A DNA stretch of 64,000 nucleotides from G963665495 sp963665495 (lineage in GTDB: Bacteria > Desulfobacterota > Desulfovibrionia > Desulfovibrionales > Desulfovibrionaceae): positions 2,480,001-2,544,000 of the forward strand of contig OY762289.1 of assembly GCA_963665495.1 (NCBI GenBank). The letters are read 5' to 3'. How positions within the stretch are numbered: position 1 is the first letter of the stretch; each line of letters begins with the position of its first letter. Position numbers and translations under genes: made by a program. Below the pieces are notes generated by a model, which saw only the letters and a program-made list of their open reading frames with translations, was not told the origin of the DNA and made no database searches. Positions 1 to 9,218 of the stretch are shown here, piece after piece.

Positions 1-557
1 ACCACTTCCCACGGCACTCCGTACTGTTCGGTCATGGCGTGAAACACGGGCCAGTGGGCAATGACGAACTCTCGCGCCTCGGCCAAGCGCGGCTGGCTGC
101 GTACTGCCTTGTATACGCCTGTTCCCCAACTGGTATCCGCGGTTTGGTTCAGATCTTTGGCAAAAGCGTCGAACAAGGCGTCGGAAGGCACGCCGTCCGC
201 ATCCAGTTTGCGGGATTTCTGGTAGGCCTTGATGGCAGTTGCGGTTTTCGCCCCATACACACCGTCGACTTTGCCAATGTCGTATCCCAGGCGGGACAAG
301 GCTTGCTGCGCGCGCCGCGTACGGTAGGTACCGAAATACTTTTTTTGCAACACCCGCAGCTTTCCCCGCATGGGAGCCGGATCATAACGCATCTCCGGCC
401 TGCCGAAGAGTTTCTGCAACGAGGAGCGACTGAAACCGTCATTTTCGAGTTTTACCTGCAAATCGTGCCACGGTCCGGCGCTTTCCGCAGCTGTGGCAAA
501 CAGACCGGACAGCAGCACAGCAACCAGTCCCCGAAACAGTAAACAATTTATTTTCAT
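1..557 (-). CDS. Lytic murein transglycosylase, MltB-like (5' part, cut by window edge)
   Basis: The reading frame starts at the ATG complementary to 555-557 and stays open to the window edge, giving 185 codons. The N-terminus is a signal peptide (MKINCLLF, hydrophobic core VAVLLSGLFA, then TAAESAG). The mature part opens with LQKLFGRPEMRYDPAPM, the entry motif of MltB-type (GH103) periplasmic lytic transglycosylases, which cleave the glycan strand of peptidoglycan. A peptidoglycan-binding-like module follows (ALSRLGYDIGKVDGVYG, about residues 85-125), inserted before the segment leading to the catalytic region (IAHWPVFHAMTEQYGVPWE). The catalytic Glu lies beyond the edge, so activity cannot be judged. 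An SltB/MltB subtype with an internal binding module is the likeliest identity. Confidence 0.75.
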   Translation of the reverse strand, partial: MKINCLLFRGLVAVLLSGLFATAAESAGPWHDLQVKLENDGFSRSSLQKLFGRPEMRYDPAPMRGKLRVLQKKYFGTYRTRRAQQALSRLGYDIGKVDGVYGAKTATAIKAYQKSRKLDADGVPSDALFDAFAKDLNQTADTSWGTGVYKAVRSQPRLAEAREFVIAHWPVFHAMTEQYGVPWEV

Positions 558-661
558 AAAAAATCCATATGATTGCAAAGTGTTGCGCAATTAAAGTACG
601 CTATAAACAGCGCGGAACGACTAAAAGTAGTCAACTCCTGTTTCAAATCTTTGCCTGCAGA

Positions 662-690
662 TTGACAGAAAATCTGAAAGAATCAATAAT
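662..690 (+). promoter_or_regulatory. Sigma70-type promoter for the 772-4138 transcription unit
   Basis: A perfect -35 TTGACA (662-667) is followed after 17 nt by AATAAT (685-690), five of six matches to the -10 consensus. Transcription would begin near 697, about 75 nt before the start codon at 772. The divergent minus-strand transglycosylase starts at 557. Confidence 0.6.
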
Positions 691-771
691 AAAACTCTCA
701 AGCATGTCCCAATTCGATAATAACCCAACGCCTTCGGAAACGGCTCATCTTTAGGAATCAGCGTATCCCCT

Positions 772-1683
772 ATGAAACGCCTCATTCTCATCGGCATGGT
801 CCTGGCCTTGCTCATCGGCCTGGTCTTTGCCGGGAAATATTATGCCACGCGCCTTGTAGACGCCAAAGTCCGCGATGTGGTCGCCAAAGTGGCCCAAAAG
901 ACTAAGTCAGAAATCGATTACAAATCTCTGGACATTAATGTCATGGACAGAGAACTGGCGGTCAACGACGTAAAACTCTCCCTGCTCAAAGGGCGCAAAT
1001 TCGATGTCGACCGGATTCTCGTCCAGGACCTGGACATTCGTCACCCGCGCAAGCCCCAGTACGCCAAAGTTGCCGTCAAAGGGATCACCATCCCAGTGGA
1101 TGAAACAAATTTCGGGAGCCACTATACCGAACTCAATGATCTTGGCTACAAAGTCATCAAGGCGGACATCAACCTGGACTACCGTCTGGATAAGGCCAAG
1201 CAGTTGATTCAGCTCAATTGGTTCGAGGTCGATATTCCGACCCTCGGCCATTTTCGCGTACGGGTGAATATTAAAGGCGTGGACATCGACGCGGTGCAGG
1301 CCGCCGTGGCTAAAAAGCAGATCGGCGACGTCTTCGACAATCTGGTGGTTGAGGACATGTACCTGGCCTATGATGACAAATCCCTGATGCGCAAAATTGT
1401 GGAAATTGCCGCCGTGGAAGAAAAGGAAAGCATCCAGTTTCTGATCAGCGGGCTGCGCTCGGACATTGAAACCGCACGGGCCAGTGGCAATGAAAACGCC
1501 ATACACACCATGGAAGAGGTCATTGAATTTCTGCAATCGCCCGGCGCACTTTCCGTGGAAGTGGAACGAAAAGAACCGCTCCCTTTGGGCAATCTGGACC
1601 TGTACAAAAAAATCTCCAATTTTATGAAACAGTTCACCATAAACGTCACTGCCGGTCCGGCTGAGGAGCCGTCTCATGGCTAG
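772..1683 (+). CDS. Membrane-anchored periplasmic protein of unknown function
   Basis: This 303-aa protein has one N-terminal membrane segment (about residues 4-20, LILIGMVLALLIGLVFAG) and a long soluble part that would face the periplasm. The soluble part alternates short beta-rich stretches (VMDRELAVNDVKLSL, AKVAVKGITIPVD, IKADINLDYRLD), which recalls AsmA/DUF945-like periplasmic proteins, but I see no diagnostic motif and do not assign a family. Its last 8 nt overlap the start of the penicillin-binding protein gene, so the two are probably translationally coupled and share the promoter at 662-690. A helper role in the envelope is inferred from that coupling only. Confidence 0.7.
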   Translation: MKRLILIGMVLALLIGLVFAGKYYATRLVDAKVRDVVAKVAQKTKSEIDYKSLDINVMDRELAVNDVKLSLLKGRKFDVDRILVQDLDIRHPRKPQYAKVAVKGITIPVDETNFGSHYTELNDLGYKVIKADINLDYRLDKAKQLIQLNWFEVDIPTLGHFRVRVNIKGVDIDAVQAAVAKKQIGDVFDNLVVEDMYLAYDDKSLMRKIVEIAAVEEKESIQFLISGLRSDIETARASGNENAIHTMEEVIEFLQSPGALSVEVERKEPLPLGNLDLYKKISNFMKQFTINVTAGPAEEPSHG

Positions 1684-4138
1684 CGTACGCCGGATCCTTA
1701 TTTTTTTTCTGTTGTCCTTACTGCTGCAATCCATGCCCGGCACTGTCAATGCCTCTTCTCTTCTGCTTCACCAGGGGGGAAAGGAAAGCAAAATCGACGA
1801 GCAAAGCGGTCTTGGACGCATCTGGGACTACCGCCCGCCCCTGGTTACCACGGTTTACGCCAAAGACGGCAGCGTACTCGGCTATCTGTACCGTGAAATG
1901 CGCTTTCTCGAACCCCTGAGCAAGATGTCCCCCTTTGTGCTCAAGGCCTTTCTCGCCGCTGAAGACAGCTCTTTTTACGAGCATGAAGGCATCGACCTGA
2001 CGGCCATTTTTCGTGCAATGACCAAAAACATCACTGCAGGTGACATTGTCCAAGGCGGCAGCACCATTACCCAGCAAGTGGTCAAACGCCTGCTGCTGAC
2101 TTCGGAAAAGAGTTTCGCGCGCAAAATCAAGGAAGCGATTCTGGCCTACCGGCTTGAACAACAAATGGGCAAGGACGAAATCCTGGCCATTTACCTCAAT
2201 GAAATATTCCTCGGCGCCGGAGCGTACGGAGTCGAAGCCGCAGCGAGGACCTATTTCGGCAAACATGCCGACGAACTGGACCTTGCCGAATCCGCCGTAC
2301 TCGCCGGATTGCCCAAAGCCCCCTCCCGCTATAATCCGTTTCGTTTTCCGGATGAGGCAAAAAACAGACAGAGATACGTACTCGGCCGGATGCTCGAACT
2401 GAACTGGATCACGCAGCAGGAATACGACCAGGCAATTGACGAACCTCTCGAATACAAGACCATGCCTGATCCGTCCTGGACAATCGGGGCCTATTACCTC
2501 GAAGAAGTCCGGCGCTGGCTCATTGAAAACCTCCCGAAAATGAATTTGCCCGGCCGTAACGGCAATGACGCGCCGTCGGGAGAGGATCTGCTCTACGAAA
2601 GTGGGCTGCAGGTCTATACGACCATTGACCTCGAGCACCAGGCCGCAGCCGAGCAGGCGCTGCGCAAAGGCCTCGAAGACTCTTCAAAACGCCGCGGTTG
2701 GCGAGGCCCTGTCCGTACGCTGCAGGCGTCTCAAATCACACCTTTTTTACTCGCCCAGGACGAACAGTACAAAGATATTAAAAACGGCCAGTGGGTCAAA
2801 GCCCTGGTCAGTGAAGTGGACAAAAAAGGGGCCAAGGTTCTGGTGGGAAAACGCGCCGGCTATATCGACGTCAAAACCATGAGCTGGTGCCGTACGCCCA
2901 ACCCGGAAGTCTCGTCCCAGGGCGCCAGAAAAATCACGAACGCCACCGACGTACTGCATCCGGGCGATGTGGTCTGGGCCTCGCTCATTGCGCCGCCCAG
3001 GCAGGGCACCCCGCTGGAACTTTCTTTGGAACAGCGCCCAAAAGTGGAAGGAGCACTGGTATCGCTGGATCCGGTCAACGGAGACGTGATGGCCCTGGTG
3101 GGTGGCTATGATTTTAAGCGAAGCCAGTTCAACCGCGCCACCCAGGCCATCCGGCAGCCCGGCTCGGCTTTTAAACCCATCGTCTACTCCACGGCCATGG
3201 ATATGGGTTTTTCCCCGGCCTCGGTGGTCAACGACGAAGCGGTTTCCTACTACGACCCCAGCACCAACAAGACCTGGAGTCCTAAAAACTATTCCGGAGA
3301 TTACGCCGGCCCCATGTTGCTGGCCACGGCCCTGGCAAAATCCAAAAATCTGGTCACCGTACGCGTTGCGGACATGATCGGCATTGAAAATGTCATCAAA
3401 CGAGCGCACACCCTCGGACTTGTGGGCGATTTTCAGCCCTTTCTGCCCATCTGCCTGGGCGCCATCGGCGTTACACCGCTCAATCTCTGCCAGGCCTATA
3501 CGGCCTTCGCGCGTGACGGCAGTTACATCATCCCCAGGCTGGTTTTATCCATCAAAGACAACTCCGGTAAAGAAATCTACAAATCTACCCCCAAATCCGT
3601 GGAAGCTATCAGTCCGCAAAACGCCTTCATCATGGCCAGCATGCTCAAGGAAGTCGTACGCCGGGGCACGGGCGCCAAGGCTCGAAAATTAAACCGCCCG
3701 GTGGCCGGAAAAACAGGCACCACCAATGACGAGCAGGATGCTTGGTTCATCGGCTTCACCCCTTATCTGCTCACTGGAGTCTACGTGGGGTTTGATCAGG
3801 TCGCCCCCATGGGCCGCAAGGAAACCGGTTCCACCGCCGCCCTGCCCATCTGGCTGGACTACCGCCTGGCCGTGGAGCAGAATTATCCTGCGCAGGATTT
3901 CAAAGTGCCGCCGAACATCGTTTTCCGCCATGTGGCATCCTGGAATACCAATGCCGACTACTACCTGCCCTTTGACGTCAACGCGCAGCAGCGCTTTTAT
4001 GAAGAGGATTTTCTCTACTCGGACGGCGGCATGACCTACGAGTCCGACAAAGCCTACCAGCAAAGCTACAAACAGTACGACTACAACCGCGACGCCGTTC
4101 CGGACCAGGAAGAATACCTGTTGAAGCAGTTGTTTTAG
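1676..4138 (+). CDS. mrcA: Class A penicillin-binding protein 1A (bifunctional peptidoglycan synthase)
   Basis: The 820-aa product polymerises and cross-links peptidoglycan in the periplasm. Residues 1-25 form a signal anchor. The GT51 glycosyltransferase domain shows EDSSFYEHEGID (catalytic Glu near 96) and GGSTITQQ (about 127-134). The transpeptidase domain has all three active-site motifs: SAFK with the acylated Ser near 497, SKN near 555-557, and KTG at 679-681. An OB-like insert lies between the domains (about 340-440), as in PBP1A rather than PBP1b/1c. The C-terminus is short, acidic and tyrosine-rich. The start ATG overlaps the previous gene by 8 nt and has GAGGAG upstream. The stop is followed by a bidirectional terminator. 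Confidence 0.95.
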   Translation: MASVRRILIFFLLSLLLQSMPGTVNASSLLLHQGGKESKIDEQSGLGRIWDYRPPLVTTVYAKDGSVLGYLYREMRFLEPLSKMSPFVLKAFLAAEDSSFYEHEGIDLTAIFRAMTKNITAGDIVQGGSTITQQVVKRLLLTSEKSFARKIKEAILAYRLEQQMGKDEILAIYLNEIFLGAGAYGVEAAARTYFGKHADELDLAESAVLAGLPKAPSRYNPFRFPDEAKNRQRYVLGRMLELNWITQQEYDQAIDEPLEYKTMPDPSWTIGAYYLEEVRRWLIENLPKMNLPGRNGNDAPSGEDLLYESGLQVYTTIDLEHQAAAEQALRKGLEDSSKRRGWRGPVRTLQASQITPFLLAQDEQYKDIKNGQWVKALVSEVDKKGAKVLVGKRAGYIDVKTMSWCRTPNPEVSSQGARKITNATDVLHPGDVVWASLIAPPRQGTPLELSLEQRPKVEGALVSLDPVNGDVMALVGGYDFKRSQFNRATQAIRQPGSAFKPIVYSTAMDMGFSPASVVNDEAVSYYDPSTNKTWSPKNYSGDYAGPMLLATALAKSKNLVTVRVADMIGIENVIKRAHTLGLVGDFQPFLPICLGAIGVTPLNLCQAYTAFARDGSYIIPRLVLSIKDNSGKEIYKSTPKSVEAISPQNAFIMASMLKEVVRRGTGAKARKLNRPVAGKTGTTNDEQDAWFIGFTPYLLTGVYVGFDQVAPMGRKETGSTAALPIWLDYRLAVEQNYPAQDFKVPPNIVFRHVASWNTNADYYLPFDVNAQQRFYEEDFLYSDGGMTYESDKAYQQSYKQYDYNRDAVPDQEEYLLKQLF

Positions 4139-4186
4139 CAAAGAAGCATAAAACTCCGGTGTCCGGGTACCCCAGTTCGTAGAAAC

Positions 4187-4220
4187 AAAAAGCCGCCCTC
4201 ATGTCATGGGGGCGGCTTTT
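4187..4220. terminator. Bidirectional intrinsic terminator between convergent operons
   Basis: AAAAGCCGCCC at 4188-4198 pairs with GGGCGGCTTTT at 4210-4220 around an 11-nt loop. An A run on one side and a T run on the other let it act on both strands, ending the PBP unit (plus) and the amidohydrolase operon (minus). Confidence 0.85.
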
Positions 4221-4249
4221 CAGATATTTCATCGCCGGCCTGGTAGTTT

Positions 4250-5056
4250 CTAAGCCGAGAACAGCTCCCCGGCATTGCCCATCAGAGCTTCCAGCCGGCT
4301 GTCGGAAAGGTGCATCCGGCGTTGGGCCCGTTCGACTTCCAGCACCGGATCGAAGACCGGAAAATCACTGCCGAAAAGCAAACGTTCGAAAGGATGTCTG
4401 TCCATTATGGCCTGCAGCATGTCGTCAGGAATAAAGGACAGCGAGCTGGAGGTGTCCAGGTAGACATTTGTTCCCACAAGCTCTTCGAGCGCCCACTTCC
4501 AATGGAGATACCCCCCGAAATGAGCGGCGATGATCCGGGCGTCCGGGAACTGCCGCGCAAGAGCCGCCAGTTTGATCGGACAGGAGGGGTTGTCTTTGGG
4601 CGCGGCGCGGTCCCCCACATGGAAAATATAGATAAAATCCTTATGCGTCGCTTCCATCAGAGGCAGCAACCTGGGATCATCCATCCAAAAACCCTGGAAT
4701 TCCGGGTGGAACTTGAGCCCGATAATACCGGCCCGTTTCAAACGTTCCACCTCTTTTTCCCAGTCTTTATATTCCGGGTGCAACGTGCCGAAGCCAATGA
4801 CTTCGTCATACTTTTCCTGCAGCTCGATGATCCAGTTATTGGCGGGAATCACCTGCGCCGGGGCCGTGGCCGCGCACAGTACAACAAATTTATCCACACC
4901 CGCCTGACGCTCGCGGACAAGCAGATCCTCGATGAGGCCTGTGCCTTCGGGCTTTATATCATAGTGCTCGTGCAGCTGGGCTACAACTTTGTCGGCGATT
5001 TTGGGATGAAAGGCATGGGTATGGACATCATAACGCAAAGATTGAGAAGATGGCAT
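4250..5056 (-). CDS. Amidohydrolase-2 family metal-dependent hydrolase
   Basis: The product (268 aa from ATG 5056) has the TIM-barrel metallohydrolase pattern: VHTHAFHP near the N-terminus (HxH metal ligands), GLKFHPEFQG, IFHVGD, AAHFGG and LFGSDFPVFDP near the C-terminus (the conserved Asp). Together these are typical of the amidohydrolase-2 (ACMSD-like) group, which includes decarboxylases and hydrolases. The substrate cannot be read from sequence. An in-frame GTG at 5068 is an alternative start and neither start has a clear ribosome site. It is the last gene of the minus-strand operon that begins with the aminotransferase. The 62-nt gap to the thioesterase gene is modest, so co-transcription is likely. 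Confidence 0.8.
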   Translation of the reverse strand: MPSSQSLRYDVHTHAFHPKIADKVVAQLHEHYDIKPEGTGLIEDLLVRERQAGVDKFVVLCAATAPAQVIPANNWIIELQEKYDEVIGFGTLHPEYKDWEKEVERLKRAGIIGLKFHPEFQGFWMDDPRLLPLMEATHKDFIYIFHVGDRAAPKDNPSCPIKLAALARQFPDARIIAAHFGGYLHWKWALEELVGTNVYLDTSSSLSFIPDDMLQAIMDRHPFERLLFGSDFPVFDPVLEVERAQRRMHLSDSRLEALMGNAGELFSA

Positions 5057-5118
5057 GGAAAGGTTCACTTATAAGGGGACGACGCGGACAAACTGCTGCG
5101 GCCGTCCCGGAGCTTCTA

Positions 5119-5550
5119 CTAATTTTCGCCCTCAAGAAACATCTGCCGGAACCATTCGGGAATACGTACGGGCTTGTGCTCGGTATTGACGCAGGCATGC
5201 TGCGTGCTGCCGGTGGCCAGCAATTTTTCTTTGGACGCATCGTAGATTTCATATGAAAATAAGATGGATGCACGATTCCATTCGGCAATCCCAACCCGTA
5301 CCCAGATCATGTCGTCATAACGGGCGGGCGAACGGTAACGGCAATGGGCTTCGCGAACGGGCAGAAAAATACCCCGCTGTTCGACCTCCGCGTAGCTCAT
5401 GCCGCGTTCGCGTATGAACAAGCCGCGGGAGCGTTCAAAATAATGGAGATATTCTCCATAATAGACCACTCCCATGGCATCAGTTTCTCCGTAGGAAACA
5501 TAATGGGCGTACCAGCACTCGGGTCGGGGGAAATCGTCGATTTTTACCAT
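5119..5550 (-). CDS. Acyl-CoA thioesterase, YbgC/FadM-type hotdog fold
   Basis: The 143-aa protein has the 4-hydroxybenzoyl-CoA thioesterase signature YGETDAMGVVYYGEYLHYF, with the catalytic Asp (TDAMG) near residue 23. The family hydrolyses short or aromatic acyl-CoA thioesters in the cytoplasm, and YbgC members often link to the Tol-Pal envelope region, which is not seen here. The ATG at 5550 overlaps the end of the upstream gene by 7 nt (the shared bases read ATGGTAA), which decides this start over the in-frame codon at 5580. It belongs to the threonine-type operon, with no obvious biochemical tie. Confidence 0.85.
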   Translation of the reverse strand: MVKIDDFPRPECWYAHYVSYGETDAMGVVYYGEYLHYFERSRGLFIRERGMSYAEVEQRGIFLPVREAHCRYRSPARYDDMIWVRVGIAEWNRASILFSYEIYDASKEKLLATGSTQHACVNTEHKPVRIPEWFRQMFLEGEN

Positions 5551-6746
5551 GAAGATTCGCTTAATCGTTCCAGAACCCACTGCATGAACATATGACCGGG
5601 CTCCAGCAACAGAGGAATTTCAGCGGCTGTCCGTTCGTCAAAGGTTACCGCTTTATGGTTAGGATCGCATCCGGGCCATGACACAACAAAAGGCACTGGA
5701 TCCGACACATGCGTACGCTCCACGATGGGCGTAAAATGATCGCAGGTCAGAACAAATGCCGCATCCGGCAAGGCCTTCTGCAGCGGCGCCAGGATCCGCG
5801 AATCGAATCGTTCGATGGACTCGATTTTATCGGCGGAATTTCCGGCATGGCCGCATTCATCAGGGGCCTCCACATGCAGATAGACATAATCACCCTGCTC
5901 CAGAAAAGCAAGTGCAGCCGCGACTTTACCTTCATAATTGGTGTCCAGCAAACCCGTGGCGCCTTCGACCTCCAGCACCTCCATTCCGGCGGCGCGTCCC
6001 AGGCCGTTGACCAGATCCACAGCCGAGACCACTGCTCCGCGTATCCCGTAGGTAGCTGCGAAGTCCGGCAAAAGCAGAGGACTTCCCTGGCCCCAGGGCC
6101 AGACCGCATTGGCTTTGGTCTTGTTGACGGGCTCGGCCAGTATGGCCGCCGCGGCCTGCAGCAGATCGTTGAGTTCCCGGCAACCGCCATAGGCAGCCAG
6201 ATCGTCCGCCAGAGGTTTGTCCAGAATGTCATGGGGCGGATTGATATCCAGCCGGGCCTCCGGCTGCTTTGCGCCGCCGCGCTGCACCAGTAAATGGCGG
6301 TACTGGACGCCGGGATAAAAAGTAAACTTCTCGTTCCCAAGGCGCTTTTGCAGTTCCAACACCAGCTGGCGCGCATCCGCATTGTCAGGATGTCCGGCGG
6401 CATAGTCGCGCATCATTCCGCCGGGTCCGTATTCGCTGACAGTGACAATATTCATACGCCAGACCAGATCGTCCGGATCCAGCTTCAAACCTTGAGCCGC
6501 GGCCTCTATGGGACCGCGCCCCGTATGGTATTTGGCCGGATCGAATCCCATGAGGGCCATGTTGGCAACGTCCGAACCAGGAGGCATGCCCTGGGGCACT
6601 GTCCGGCAGCGCCCCATGAGCCCTTTGGCCGCCAACGCGTCCATGTGGGGCGTATTGGCGGACATCAAAGGCGTTTTTCCTCCCAACGCGTCCACGGGCC
6701 AATCGCCCATACCGTCGGCAATCAAAAACAGCAATTTCGGCAACAT
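5544..6746 (-). CDS. ApgM-like alkaline-phosphatase-fold enzyme, proposed homoserine kinase
   Basis: The 400-aa protein belongs to the archaeal-type cofactor-independent phosphoglycerate mutase superfamily. Visible metal and active-site motifs are IADGMGDWP (first Asp), GMPPGSDVANMALMG (nucleophile Ser/Thr region), HVEAPDECGHAG, TCDHFTP and RTHVSDPVPF. A recognised subfamily of this group, found where no canonical ThrB exists, is named 'proposed homoserine kinase' because it sits next to homoserine dehydrogenase. Here its start shares one base with the stop of hom (TAATG), so the two are translationally coupled. That context favours homoserine phosphorylation in threonine synthesis over glycolytic mutase activity, but the sequence alone does not prove it. 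Confidence 0.8.
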   Translation of the reverse strand: MLPKLLFLIADGMGDWPVDALGGKTPLMSANTPHMDALAAKGLMGRCRTVPQGMPPGSDVANMALMGFDPAKYHTGRGPIEAAAQGLKLDPDDLVWRMNIVTVSEYGPGGMMRDYAAGHPDNADARQLVLELQKRLGNEKFTFYPGVQYRHLLVQRGGAKQPEARLDINPPHDILDKPLADDLAAYGGCRELNDLLQAAAAILAEPVNKTKANAVWPWGQGSPLLLPDFAATYGIRGAVVSAVDLVNGLGRAAGMEVLEVEGATGLLDTNYEGKVAAALAFLEQGDYVYLHVEAPDECGHAGNSADKIESIERFDSRILAPLQKALPDAAFVLTCDHFTPIVERTHVSDPVPFVVSWPGCDPNHKAVTFDERTAAEIPLLLEPGHMFMQWVLERLSESSW

Positions 6747-8032
6747 TACAATATCCGGTAGTGCATTATCGGCGACGTATGCAGTCCGAGGGATTCGGCC
6801 TCGCGCATTGCCGCATGAATTTGTCTGGCTGTAGTCCGATGTGTCAGAAAGACCAGCGGAACGCCCTCACCCGTGTCCTTGCCCTTCTGTACGACCTGGG
6901 CCAGGCTGATATCGTGGCGAGCCATGACGCTGCCCAGATCTCGAAGCAGACCGGGACGATCCTGCACATTGAAACGCAGGTAGTGCCTGGACACGGCTTC
7001 ATCCAGGTCCATAATCTCGGCTTCAGGCAGTACGCCTCCCTGAAAACCGATATTATTGGGCTCCGGTCGCTCTGCAATTCCCAACACATCCGCAAGCACG
7101 GCGCTGGCCGTGGGCAGGTCGCCCGCGCCATAACCATGCAGCATGATGGGCCCGGCATTGCCTTCCAAAAGGATGGCGTTGAACGAGCCCTCCACCGCTG
7201 CCAGTTGCGAATCCGCATCTATCAATGCTGGAAACACACCGGCTTCTATTTTTCCGCCCACGTCCTGAGCCTGGGCGATCAGTTTGATTTTATATCCGAA
7301 CTCCTTGGCGTAGGCGATATCCATGGGGCTTACGATGCTCACTCCCCAGATGGGAAGTTTCTCCATGGGATAGCGCTTGCCGAATGCGAGCTGGATAAGC
7401 AACACAAGTTTGTGCGCCGCATCGATTCCCTCAATATCCAGCGTGGGATCGGCTTCGGCGTAGCCCTTTTCCTGGGCCAGCTTCAGTGCGACGTCAAAAC
7501 TCATGCCGGTTTCACTCATATTGCTCAAAATGAAATTGGCAGTACCGTTAAGGATACCCATAAACTTGCTGATCCGATTTGCGATCAGTCCGCCCTTGAG
7601 GGTCTGCACGGTGGGAATACCCCCGGCGACACTGGCATCAAAACACAGATGCAGATTGTTCGCCGCGGCCAGAGGAAACAGTTCATCCCCATATTCGGCC
7701 AGCAGAGCCTTGTTTGCGGTGACCACATGTTTTCCCGCTTTCAATGCGGCGGTGATCAGTTCGCGCGCAAAGGTCGTTCCGCCCACAAGTTCGAGGACGA
7801 CATCGATCTCCGGATCGTTGACCATGCTTTGCATGTCCAACGTAAAAGCCGCATTGGTCTCGGCTTCTACACGCGCGCGATGGTGCTCGCGGCCAAGAAT
7901 GGTTTTGAGGATGACTTCCACGCCCGTACGCTGGGCGATCCAGTCTTTGTTTTTTTTGAGCAGCGCAACAACACCGCCGCCCACAGTCCCCAAGCCGGCG
8001 AGCCCCAGAACAAGCTTATCCTTTTTCGGCAC
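6746..8032 (-). CDS. hom: Homoserine dehydrogenase with C-terminal ACT domain
   Basis: The 428-aa enzyme reduces aspartate semialdehyde to homoserine with NAD(P)H, the branch point to threonine and methionine. An N-terminal Rossmann motif GLAGLGTVGGG (about 10-20) binds the cofactor. The catalytic domain contains the expected GILNGTANFIL and FGKRYP stretches. An ACT domain covers about residues 350-428 (HYLRFNVQDRPGLLRDLGS) and normally mediates feedback control by threonine. It overlaps the upstream aminotransferase gene by 17 nt and the downstream proposed kinase by 1 nt, so all three are tightly coupled. Confidence 0.95.
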   Translation of the reverse strand: MPKKDKLVLGLAGLGTVGGGVVALLKKNKDWIAQRTGVEVILKTILGREHHRARVEAETNAAFTLDMQSMVNDPEIDVVLELVGGTTFARELITAALKAGKHVVTANKALLAEYGDELFPLAAANNLHLCFDASVAGGIPTVQTLKGGLIANRISKFMGILNGTANFILSNMSETGMSFDVALKLAQEKGYAEADPTLDIEGIDAAHKLVLLIQLAFGKRYPMEKLPIWGVSIVSPMDIAYAKEFGYKIKLIAQAQDVGGKIEAGVFPALIDADSQLAAVEGSFNAILLEGNAGPIMLHGYGAGDLPTASAVLADVLGIAERPEPNNIGFQGGVLPEAEIMDLDEAVSRHYLRFNVQDRPGLLRDLGSVMARHDISLAQVVQKGKDTGEGVPLVFLTHRTTARQIHAAMREAESLGLHTSPIMHYRIL

Positions 8033-9218
8033 AGATGCCTCCTCCTTCTAAGACGTGTTTGATGCCACGTACGGCCTGTTGCGTCCGCATGTGATTTTCA
8101 ATCAACGCGAACCGTACGTAATCATCACTGAAATGGCCGAATCCCAAACCGGGCGATACGGCAACTCCGCCTTCAGTCAGCAGCAACTTGGAAAATTCCA
8201 CGGATCCCATGGCCCGAAAAGGTTCCGGAATTTGCGCCCAGACAAACATGGTGGCCTTGGGCGGCGGCACTTCCCAACCAATCCGATTCAGTCCGTCAAT
8301 AAGCACATCACGACGTTGCTGATAGGTGTTGCACATTTCAGCAACACACTCCTGCGGCCCGTTGAGTGCGACAATGGACGCGATCTGAATGGGCTGAAAA
8401 ATGCCGTAGTCCAGATAACTTTTAATGCGTTGCAGGGCATGAACCATTTCCCTGTTGCCGCAGCAGAACCCCACACGCCAGCCGGCCATGGAATAACTTT
8501 TGGTCAGTGAAAAAAATTCAACGCCCACGTCCTTGGCGCCTTTGGCCTGCAGAAAACTCGGCGGCTTGTAGCCGTCAAAGGCCAGGTCGGCATAGGCCAG
8601 ATCGTGAATCACGTATATATTATGCTCTTTGGCAAAATCCACAATTTTCTGGAAGAAATTTACATCCACAACTTCCGTGGTGGGATTATGCGGATAACAC
8701 AGTATCAGCAGCTTGGGCTGCGGCCATGTCTGACGCGTTGCAGTCAGCAGGTCTTCAAAAAAATCTCTTCCCCGGCCAACGGGAATCCGTCTGACGTCCG
8801 CACCGGCGATGATGGAGGCGTAGGGATGAATGGGATAGGCCGGATCCGGGGAAAACACCACGTCGCCCGGCGAAAGCATGGCCAGCGCCAGGTGCGACAA
8901 GCCTTCTTTTGCCCCCATGGTGACTATGGCTTCTGAATCAGGATCCAGAAATACGTCAAACCTGCGCTGGTACCAGTCACAAATGGCCCGGCGAAGATTC
9001 GGAATGCCCCGAGAAACAGAGTAGCGGTGGTTCACCGGTTTCTGTGCTGCTTCCACGAGCTTGTCCACGATATGCTGCGGCGTGGGCAAGTCCGGGTTGC
9101 CCATGCCTAGGTCAACAATATCAATGTTTTGACGCCTCAGCTTCATCTTCAGGTCGTTCACCTGAGCAAAAACATAAGGCGGCAAACGTCGTAACCGTGG
9201 GAATTTTTCTTCACTCAT
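8016..9218 (-). CDS. Class I/II PLP-dependent aminotransferase (AlaC/DapL-like)
   Basis: The 400-aa protein is a fold-type I aminotransferase. The PLP-binding lysine is in SLTKSYSMAGWRVGF, with the usual upstream motifs DLGMGNPDLPTP, PAYPIHPYAS and CYPHNPTT. The closest types are AlaC-like alanine/glutamate aminotransferases and LL-diaminopimelate aminotransferase relatives, and the substrate cannot be settled here. The start ATG follows a GGAG site, and the minus-strand promoter at 9376-9404 leaves a leader of about 150 nt. It is the first gene of an operon with hom, so a role in amino-acid supply is likely. Confidence 0.9.
   Translation of the reverse strand: MSEEKFPRLRRLPPYVFAQVNDLKMKLRRQNIDIVDLGMGNPDLPTPQHIVDKLVEAAQKPVNHRYSVSRGIPNLRRAICDWYQRRFDVFLDPDSEAIVTMGAKEGLSHLALAMLSPGDVVFSPDPAYPIHPYASIIAGADVRRIPVGRGRDFFEDLLTATRQTWPQPKLLILCYPHNPTTEVVDVNFFQKIVDFAKEHNIYVIHDLAYADLAFDGYKPPSFLQAKGAKDVGVEFFSLTKSYSMAGWRVGFCCGNREMVHALQRIKSYLDYGIFQPIQIASIVALNGPQECVAEMCNTYQQRRDVLIDGLNRIGWEVPPPKATMFVWAQIPEPFRAMGSVEFSKLLLTEGGVAVSPGLGFGHFSDDYVRFALIENHMRTQQAVRGIKHVLEGGGICAEKG

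Noticed and set aside
39..542. 167-codon plus-strand frame
   Set aside because: It is antisense to the MltB-like gene, whose signal peptide and family motifs are clear; the plus frame shows no family features.
907..1749. Long minus-strand frame opposite the 772 gene
   Set aside because: It is a shadow frame with no ribosome site; the plus-strand gene has a promoter, membrane anchor and coupled neighbour.
6761..8062. 433-codon plus-strand frame opposite hom
   Set aside because: It is antisense to homoserine dehydrogenase, whose cofactor and ACT motifs are unambiguous.
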